Positions 38,529 through 48,800 of a stretch of 64,000 nt of DNA are shown here, piece by piece. Origin of the DNA: Siderastrea siderea. Lineage: Eukaryota > Cnidaria > Anthozoa > Scleractinia > Rhizangiidae. Each line of letters opens with the position of its first letter. Positions within the stretch are counted from its first letter, which is position 1. The position numbers and the translations under genes are program-made. Under the pieces are notes generated by a model. It saw nothing but the letters and a program-made list of their open reading frames with translations, was not told the origin of the DNA and did no database searches. Where the stretch lies: the NCBI GenBank assembly GCA_964030785.1, contig OZ034971.1, forward strand, positions 44,750,304 through 44,814,303. The letters run 5' to 3'.

Positions 38529-41500
38529 CTGCAAGAAAAAAAGAGACATCCAGCAAATCACAGGTTCGTAGCTACAATGAGGAAAATGAATTTGGTGATG
38601 ATGACGACGACGACGACGATGATGATGATGATGATGATGATGATGCTGATTGTTTATAAACAAATTATCGTATTTACACAAATTACAATGTATTTACAAC
38701 AATAGATATAAAAATTTACAATGAAAATTTAGAATGCATACATTGGGACCGGTTTCAAAGAAAAACTCGAGATTTACATCATCCAACTCCATTCTGAACT
38801 ATAATATAATCCTATTTATTATATAGACAAGAGTGTTTTAGTGGAAAATAGACCACTCGTAATGTTCATACGAAACTACATCCGGGACTCGAGTGGCGTA
38901 TTTTCCATATCCTCACTAGTGAGGATATCGATCACGTCATCTCCCTCTTTTACACTGTTGTTTGTGCAAAAATACTCTTGTCTATATAATAAAAAGAAAA
39001 TTACACGGTGGCTTGAAGATATGAGTTTTATTTTCTCGTGGTAAAAAACAATATTTTACTTACTCGCTGCTTTCGTTCGTAAAATATCGTTTTTACCACT
39101 GGAAAATAAAATTCATATCTTCGCGGCGCCGTGTAATATCCTCTATGTATAATCTGATGTGTCCCAGGTTCTTTTCTAAAATAAACCCAGTTTGTTGGGT
39201 TCAGTGGTTCAGTGGTGAGCTGAGCTCTCGTCTCTCACCAAAGTGATCCGAGTCTAAATCCTGGACTTGGCCTCAGATGTGTGACGAGTTTGTTGTTAAG
39301 TTTGTTCTTGTCTTTACTCCAATCGAGGGTTTCTCTCGGTTCTCCTCTTTTACGTAACAGCAGAGATTTGGAAAACGATTTTATCATAAAATTAAACGCT
39401 AAAAAAGTTTTAAAACTCATTTTAAAAACTATTAAAAAAGCAGACGACGTTTCGGCGCTACCCTACGCCATTATCAAGTCAAAAAGGTGTTGTTTTAACT
39501 ATCACCTTTTTGACTTGATAATGACGTAGGGTAGCGCTGAAACGTCGTCTGCTTTTTTAAGAGTTTTTAAAATGAGTTTTAAAACTTTTTTAGCGTTTAA
39601 TTTTATGATAAAATCGTTCTCCTCTTTTACCCTCTCCTTAAAACCAACATTTCCAAATTCGGACCAATTCGATTTGGATAAGTATTCCAGCTTTCACCTG
39701 ATACTTTTTTTTTCATTTTTAGTTAAATAATCTCAAAGAAAAAAACAGAGGTTAATTAACTTTAATGGGCTCTCAAAAAACTGATTCGTAGCAAGGCTAG
39801 GCAGCTAGGACCTCCCAAATATTTATCTTTCACTTTCCCACTAAGTGTTTTCCCTTATTTTTGAGGTCTTCTGTTATAAGTTTCATGTGAACCAATAATA
39901 CGCTTCGCAAGAATTTTTGCAAATTGCATATTTCCAGCAAAATAGTTTGTTTGTTTTTTTTTCATATTCTTATTAATTTCTTGGAATTACTTTTTACCTC
40001 GTCTTCGAATTTGCGAGTCAGATCAAACACCACTGCTATAGTGGCAGCAGCTTGCTCCTTGGTCGGCAGACTGTTCATGATGTATTCCACTGTCACGGCC
40101 ACGCCCTTTTTCTTGGGCGGTGGTTGCCGCATGAGGCTGGGGGTGTGCGGCTGAAAACCGTACGCATCCATCTGAGAGAAGTTGACTGCAGCATGTTGGC
40201 ATGAGCACGTGAAGATGATTATGGTAAGAAGGTGGATCAGCTGTTCCAGGTTTGTTATCGAACCTGGAAAGCCATGGTCATTCTCACCTTCTCGTTTAGG
40301 GTAGCCATTGTTATAAAGATCAAGGATCCATGCTTGGAGTTCAGTGTCCTGTTTAATATACCAGAAAGGCATCAGTGGTGGAACCCCGAGGTCCCTTTTT
40401 ATGTGAAAACGAAAAAAACAAGATCCGGAGGGCCGAATTTTTGCTCAATTCTGAAATATCTTCTCTCTCTCACCCCCTCTTTTTACCCCGGGCCCCGACC
40501 ATACACAACGTTTTGGACCCACAACTGCTCGTTACATGTTGAATACAAACCATTCACCTCAAAAAATAGAACAGTTTATGGGGACTTTCAGTTTTTCCAT
40601 GTCAAAACGGTCCAAATGTTGTCCAGCTGCCGTGCTTGTATTGTGACCAATATTAAGTGCTTTGAAAAAATTGAAGTAGATTTGCGAACTTAATCTGTGT
40701 ATTAAACTTACATCGTGATTTGAATTTTTACGTGTGACCTGGAGAGATGCCAGGCAATACGTCAGTGTGGTATTATTTTCTTTCCCTGCTAGCAGAGGTC
40801 CCTTTTCCTTTGTATTCGCTGAGCTGACGGACGGGACGAAAAGGGACCTCTGCTATGGGTCGAAACTCTCTTTGATTCAACCGCCGTCCATGGTCGTGGA
40901 CGGTGGTTTCCGAGACGCATGCTCCCTGTATTGTTTGCTGACCGTGACTTGAGCCCACTGAATCTCGTGCATTCCTTTACAGTTATTCCGCTGTCATTTA
41001 GTGAGCCCGCATAGTAACATGCCGTCCTGGAAAGAGAACTAAACTCGAGAAGAGTTACAACGTTTACTTTCTCTCGTTTTTGTTAACATGGACGACGGAA
41101 AGATAAACAATCGGAAGAAGAAGCTCTAAGAAACACTCGACAAGTTAAGGAATGGAATTTAGAGCGAAGAAAACACCTGTCAAGGCGAAGGACAACCTTC
41201 CACCTCCAAAGATTTAGCGAGCTGCGGACTTTCTGTGAAATGCTCCAGCACTTCTACGAGTCTACGGTAGAGTAAATTACACATTTGATTGTAAATTTGT
41301 ATCGAAATCGCTTTTTAATTGAGGGATTCTTCATATTCCTTACAGTTTTCGTAAAAGTTTTGAAAACGTGCACAGTTCGCATCACCAAATGCTCTTCAAA
41401 ATAACTTGCACATCGAGCGAAATCGCTTCCGCGTAGCTTCCCTCGAAGAAAGAATTGAACGTGTTTGGTTTTAATAAATGTATTATTTAGCAAAGCTTAC

Positions 41501-44500
41501 TGTCTCTTCTTCTGTGTACCTTCATTCATAAAATTTCGAAAAGTAGTAATCTGACCTAAACAGACAAATGCTCTGTTGCTGTTTGATTTCACGCACGAGA
41601 CAACATGAGAAATCTCTTGCGGAAATTTTCAAAATTTTGACTTTGAGATTGTATCTTTTGGCTAATTCTTAATTGACAACTGGTGTATTTTATTTAAAAG
41701 TAAGAAATTTTAACTATTCTAGATCAAGTGAGTGTTGTTTTTTCAAACCTATAAATTGTCCTTTCGTACTGCACATGGGTTGTTTAAGCTTATTACCAAC
41801 TGCTAATTTAGTGAAGCGATCACAAAACACGCAGCCTTCAATGGGTTAAATTCTCTTTGATTCCTGGAGTTGTGGTCATATTAAAAAAAGCTTCCTTGTC
41901 CAGATAACTTGAAATTAATACCGTAGATTACACAACAGCTACCTCTAGACGAACTGTCTACTTTTTTTAGGGTTTTGGTGAACTCGCCATTCATGACAAC
42001 AAAACTGTGCAGGTGTTTTTTGGTGCGCTGGTTGAGAAAGGTGGGAGTCAGGGCGGAAAAAGAAAAACCTTTTCCCGCCCTGGTGGGAGTCGTCAGCTGA
42101 TCACCTGCTAAAAGCATCACGTGACGTTTTGGTCGCTCAGTTACCGTGGCGCATGTTCAACACAGTTCATTTCGACCCATGGCAGAGGTCCCTTTTGGTC
42201 CCGTCCGTCAGCTCAGCGAATACAAAGGAAAAGGGGCCTCTGCTAGCAGGGAATTATTTTCTAAAAGATGTTTCTAAATTCTGAATCTGCACCATAAGAA
42301 CGGCACAACATCTTCCACCTCCTCCTTCCATCGTCTACACTCTCCTTGATTCAGTCAACACCCTCTTCCGAGGGCCTTCTTTTATTTTCGTATACGGTTA
42401 TACTGAATCGAGCGGGGACTGAGGAGAGAACAAATAAAGCGAGCAAAGGCTGGGGAGAGAAGAACAAACGTGCGGGAAATCCTGTTTTTCCTCTCCTTTT
42501 TTCTCCATTTTTCTGCCAAAGGAGCGCCAAGGCTTTGCTTAAGAGACGCATTTCACCCATAAGCTTAAACAGTTTAACTTAAAATTGTCAAGTAAAAGAA
42601 TAAATATGTTCGTACTGCACGGACTGGTCAAACAACTTGAAAATATATGTTACAATATTTCAACCGGTCAATCATGTCAATACCAGTCTTCATCAGGTTT
42701 ATTAAGGAATATCACAAATTTACAGAAATATATTTGTAGCAAAACAATAAGCAGAAGTGACCTTTATGACGTGGTATGGTGTGGCTTAGAAATGATAGAA
42801 AATAAAAAAAATTTGTTTGTACTATATATAGTTACAAATTACAGTTCATCACGTTTGTTCATGCCTAGAGGCTCAAGAGTCTCAGCTTTGTGCCCTCCTG
42901 AAAGAATCGCGTTCATTTTTAAGTTTCTCAATAGGAATTAATAATAAGTAGCATGTGGGTGTCAGAGTGGTTATTGCTGAGAAAGTGTTCTGAAACCACT
43001 GTATGGATATAATTAGAAGTAGGGTTGAGTGCTGGTCGTCTATGTTCATTGAAACAGGAAGGCACGTGAGGCTCACATTATTCACAAAGCTAAGACTCTT
43101 GAGCCTCTAGGCATTAGCAAACGTGATGAACTGCAATTTGTAAATATATATAGTACAAACAGATTTTCGTTTATTTTCTATCATTTCTAAGCCACACCAT
43201 ACCACGTCATATATGTAACTTCCGCTTGTTGTTTTACTACATACATATTGGGCAAGATGAACGTTTCACCGTTTTTCTCACGATTTAATCGCTTTGAGTT
43301 GTTGATCGCGACGTTTCGACTGCAATACTGCTAGTCTTCATCAGGCGATGAGGTCGATTGTTTACGTGTCGCTATTTGTAGCATGTTGGTTCGCTGCTAT
43401 TGGTGCATTTCGATCCTATTAGATGTTGTTCCCCCACAGGTCTGCTTTGTGGTTGATCTGCTGTTGTGCTTTTTGATCGTAGGTATCCAAGCTTCAGGAA
43501 TTTCGATTCCACTATCTCTATTGGTGTTATTAGGATGACGCCTTATCATTGGTGTTATTAGGATGACGTCTTATAGTCTTCTATCGAATGAAAGTAATGT
43601 AACGCATACATAATTGCTTTTTTCCTATTACATGATTATGATTGTTATAAGTTTCGCTTTAGTTAAGTTTTACGCTTTTGCAATACTGTATGTACTTATA
43701 GTCATGCAAATAAAGCTTGTTGTTGTTGTTGTCTTATATGGATAGCCTCTTTGACCTTACGTGTGTACCAGTGAGGGTCACGATCAATAAACCTAACTAT
43801 ATGTGATCCTCATTATAACTTAATTATAATGAGGACCGAAATGCACCAATAGCAGCGAACCAACATGCTGCAAATAGCGACACGTAAACAATCGACCTCA
43901 TCGCCTGATGAAGACTAGCAGTTTTGCAGTCGAAACGGCGCGATCAACAACTCAAAGCGATTCCATCGTGAGACAAACAATAAACGTTCATCTTGCCTAT
44001 CTTACACCACGATGAACGATAAACACATCTTTAATGACATACATACATATTTCTGTAAATTCGTGATTTGCCTTAATAAACCTGATGAAGACTGGTATTG
44101 GCCAGTCGAAATATTGTAACTCACATCTTTTCACCTTGTCTGATCAGTCCCTGCGGTAGTCATTTTGACAATCATTTATAATTTGATCAATTTCGACTGA
44201 TCACGCTCTTTCTGATTCGACCTTGAGCAAGGTTGATCGTTCACGGTTTTTGCAGTGGTTTTATACCTTAACGTCGTATCATGTACGTACTATTTAAATT
44301 CGTTTAGCGAAAATTGAGAAACCGTGTATTTAGTCTTTACCTTACTGACATCTTCATCAGAATGATAGTAAATCTGCAGAATATCGACAATGTATTCCTT
44401 GATAATGAACCACAACTTTAATGCATCATCGCGGTAATGAAAACCCGGAAGTTTATCGTGTTCATGGACTCCCCTTTCCTTTAACACTTCCGGTAAGTCG

Positions 44501-45753
44501 TATGATGACCATGTCAGACTCTTGTAATACTTCTGCATCAGATGAACATGACCTAAGAAGTGGAATAAATTGTGGTAAATACTGGAAATCGTTTGGCCCT
44601 CTATAAGCTTTGACAACAACAAAAATGCCAATCAATAATCGATTAACTGCCGTTATAACGGACACGTTCATAGATCGAATTGTTTGAGAGATCCCGGTCA
44701 GTAAACTGTAAACTACGACCACGCAGGTAGTACGACCACGTCGATTTTAAGTCCGCTCTTTCTTGCCCTAAACCGAAAAAAACTTATCAAAAAGCTTATG
44801 CAGTTTTTTTTTGTATCTGTAATCCCCATTCACCTGATACAAGCACATTTTTATGGTCCGTGGTAATTCTCTTTCAGAAATCGAGGCAATTTACTCTGTA
44901 TTATCACTCTTTATTATCTTTCTGGAAACAAGAGAATCCAGATTCGATAATTTCCATAAAATATGAGTTCTAACCGTTTTTCATTTTTTTTTATTCTCCT
45001 TGCTGAATTTTGCAATCTAAACACTAGGCATTGAAAAGCAAACTCCCTCTATCAATAGTTATTTATTGTGAAACACTTAATTTAGTTCTGATCAGGAGAG
45101 CTTGCATGTTTCAAGTGTTTTTTTTCCATAACGTCCTTACCTCCCCCTCCCACACTCAGCGCGTGGTCAGCCACACCTCCTTTAGGTATCAGTCTTTCTC
45201 TTCCGAGGGTGTTGATGGCCAAGATTCCCCGGATGTGAGGCAATAAAAGTTTCCAAACTGGGTGGAGAGAAGGTAGCTGTCTCCTGAGTGCGACTGCAAT
45301 TGGTTCCATGAACAGATGAGTACGGAGAAGGTGAGTGATCATCTATTGCAAACAATCAAAGATAGAGAGAATAGTGTAAATGTGAAAGCGGGGAAAAGGT
45401 AGTAATGAGAAATTTGCAAAACAAACTTCCAAATGCAGCAACAAACAAACAAACAAGACCATAGCTTTGCAATTTCTGCATATCATAGAAACCCATGACC
45501 ATATTATTGTTGATATTCTTGCTACTACTGTAGTTGTTGTTCTTGCCATTGTTATCGTTGTTGTTGATGATGATGATGATGATGATGATGATGACGATGA
45601 TGATGGTGGTGGTGGTGGTGGTATGTATGTATGTATGTATGTATGTATGTATGTATGTATGTATGTATGTATATATGTATGTATGTATGTATGTGATGGT
45701 GGTGGTGGTGGTGGTGATGATGACGACGACGACGATGACGACGACGACGACGG

Positions 45754-45800
<47 letters not shown>

Positions 45801-48800
45801 TGGTGGTGGTGGTGGTGGTGATGGCTTTTGTTTTTGAATTTGTCGTTGCGGAACAAAGGATCAGAATACACCAATTGTAATAGAACTATTGATGTTCAGA
45901 ATAAAACCGGCCGGGCGCCAATAGCTCAATCTTTGCGCAAGCCCAGTAAGAATAATACATGTCATGTATGTCTGTCCTGTATGTACGTTTATGCATCTTG
46001 GGAATGCTGTCATAAATCTTACTTGATGCCACTGTGCATCAGCATTCCGCAGCCACATCTTGGCATAGATCCACTCATACTCAGAGTCATTCGGAGTCCA
46101 TATTGGGTTATCGTCACCTGGCACTTGATGAAGCTGAATGGCTATGGGCACGACATGTCCATCGCTCCTGACGTAAAACAGTCCTAACGCTGGACATGTG
46201 TAACGCCGCTCAAGGCTGCTGTCCAGAGTACCATAGTGCGCAACATCGACAAGGATTTCGTAGTCAACCAAATAAACACTGCCTTTCTGTCATTTATTGA
46301 ACCAAATGGAGATAGACAATAAAATTTGTAGGCTAAATTAAGCTACTGAGTTAAGATGATGTAAAAATGTACGTTAAGCTGCTTGGCTCATCGAAGGCCC
46401 ACAAAGCTGATGTCTAACCAGATTTCTGCTGCATGATGCAAAAAAAGAAATCCTATTTCACGTGGACGGGATGCGTACGTTCACTGAGGATCACAGGGTT
46501 TTGTCTCAGGTTACTGTATTTACTCGAATAAGCGCCGCCCTCGAATAAGCGCCACATTTGGGACAAAAAAGTTAATAAGCGTCGCCTCCGAGTAAGCGCC
46601 GCGGTCCCGATGCAGCGCTTATTTGATGAATTCGGTACAACTAAAAAACACTATAAAGGAACTCTAAAATAGCATTGGAATTGGAAGAGACAGAATCATT
46701 GGATCATTGGAGCATTCGAAGTGCCGGAAGGGACGAATGGTGACAATCAAAAGACGCTTCAGTTAGTTACTGTAAAATTTTCGTACAGATAGAAAATACG
46801 CCGTTAAATTGAAAGAAAATATTTCTTTGTCGCGTCCAATTTTTAACTAAGCGTCGCCCTCGAATAAGCGCAGCATTTAAGGCGCGAAAAATTTAATCAG
46901 CGCCGCGGCGCTTATTCGAGTAAATATGGTACCCTAACGCTTCGGCGGTATTTCAAAGTAGCCATTAATTAATAAAGCAGGAACAGAGCTTGTCGTACGA
47001 AGGAACAAAACTGAAGGTAGAGACAGAGAAGGCGGGATTCAACAATCTCACAAAGCCTTCACAAAGTCGTTTTATGTTGATGTCAGGTTGTGTGCCACGT
47101 GGTTTGGAAAACGTGGGGCGCGGGTAGATATCGTATGAACTGTATAAGCACTTAAGTCATTTGTGCTAGTTTAAGGTGCAAACTCGTTCTCAGGGCTTTT
47201 CCCTGGAACGAGGTTCGTACTTGTGAGACTAGTCCTTTGAGGTTAAATTTTAGAAACCACCATGAACTTTCAGTTGACAAAACTAATAGAAAATAGACCT
47301 GGCCCTGTGAGAAAAGCTAGTTGCACTAGCTGAAATATTGACCGTTTTGAAAGATTGCCTATTTACCGAAAAGCCAGCCGTGCAATCAGCTTGGAATATT
47401 TACAAGTGATGTCTAACAACATGTATCTCTTCAATAAGTGATACGATAGGAAAAAGTACCATCCCAGTTTATATTTTCGTTGTTTTGCCCTCTGCAAAGC
47501 ATTGCATGCGTGGATGCCGCCCCCCAAAGGGTATGTTGGTGGCGATTTTTTTTCTTTAACTGGTCTGATGAAAGCGTCACTGATTTTGGTCGAAAATAAG
47601 AGTGTGCTATGACACCTGGTCTGAAACACAGAACAAAAACAACATGGGTGAAGGCAAAATCAATTTTCCCACACAAATCTCTTGAATTGACCTTCCGCCT
47701 TCAAGATACGACCTTTTTGTAATGCTTTTCCATGTCCTATTATTGATTTCTTGTCAAATAGGCGAAGAGATTAATTGTCGCCAAATGTGGCTCGGTGGAG
47801 AGGAAGATAAGGGCGCCTAACACTATCCGTAACTTACGGCTTCAAAACCCAAATTCTAAAACTTCTCACGGGATGTCGTATTTCGTATCGCCTTTTCACA
47901 ATATATACTTGATTTTCTGGCATAATGACCCAACCCAACTTCAGCTGTTCTTTTAAGAAAACTAAAAAGTTAAACAAATTAAAAAGTTACACACCTTCAT
48001 TGCCTGTTCAAGTGTATTTCCTGCGTCCAGTAGGTTGCCGACCATTTCTTGTGTGACAGGGAAATTGGAAGGCAGCTCTGTGCATCGTTTGATCGTGTCT
48101 GGGTTACAGCCGTTCAAAAACTGTGCGCCGTAGAACCGGTCGTCCTTCCAACGCTCCGCGGGTGCTGATGGTACATCACCAAGAAAGTGTACAAATGCCT
48201 TGTAAAGGGCAAAAAGTGGTTTAGGTTAAACTGGAATAAAATTAGGCTCAGTGGATCAGTCCCTGATTGTTTAGCTTTGTAATTACTGGTAAATACTAGT
48301 TTTTATAGCGGAGGAAACCAAATATTCTATAACTGAAATAATTACCGTAGCGTTACTCGTGTCCTGGGTCGCAGTTCCCGGTAAATGTCGACGTGAAATT
48401 ACTTTATCTAGTTCATATTGCAAGTGATGTAACTTACCCTGCGGAAATCGTCGAATTCTTGCCAAGGATGAAAAAAACCTCGCAAAAATACCGATAAACT
48501 GTTAAAAATGCCTTTATTTCTTGCCCGGAATAGCTCGGCAGCATCCTCTTGTGTAAACTGCACGTCTTTAGGGAGTGACTTGGCGGTTTCAGCCTTGAGA
48601 AATCCCGGCAGCCCTCTGTAGTCTGGGTCATCTCCCCATTGGTAGATTTCTTGTCTTTGTTGTATTTCTAGTCGCCGTTGATTTTTTAGCTCTTGATTCT
48701 GCTCGTCTGTGATAAGTTTGGCTGAGTGAAAAAGAGCACAGCAGCTGTTTATTCATCAATCTCGCAATATGACTGATTGTATTTAGGATACGTAAAACTT

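Larger units (their letters stand above)
39190..39700 (+). mobile_element. Short retroelement split by a foldback insertion
   Basis: A tRNA-like head ('ggttcagtggt', 'tctcgtctctcaccaaagtg') leads to 'gggtttctctcggttctcct' at 39328-39347. The sequence resumes after the insertion at about 39616 as 'gttctcctcttttaccctct', then 'ccttaaaaccaacatttcc', a tail I recall from common coral repeats. Confidence 0.55.
43250..44040. mobile_element. Element B: palindromic insert with 11-bp target duplication
   Basis: ACATACATATT flanks it at 43239-43249 and 44041-44051. Inside, about 43250-43425 pairs with about 43835-44000. The single-copy centre contains a LINE-type 3' end. A hammerhead motif lies in each arm. 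Penelope-like elements are known to carry hammerheads in inverted or tandem pLTRs, so B is best read as a non-autonomous relative. Confidence 0.75.
42640..44120. mobile_element. Nested palindromic elements in LOX intron 7
   Basis: The outer element A has an arm at about 42645-42735 that pairs with about 44041-44112, and an inner hairpin 42736-42900 / 43075-43240 around 'gaggctcaagagtct'. Element B (43250-44040) is inserted in A with an 11-bp duplication, so A's right arm is displaced by about 0.8 kb. No RT or other coding sequence is seen. Confidence 0.75.

Noticed and set aside
47560..47610. Possible hammerhead ('ctgatgaaag...gtcgaaaataa')
   Set aside because: CTGATGA and GAAA are present but the sequence between cannot form a stem II, and there is no cleavage triplet or stem I.
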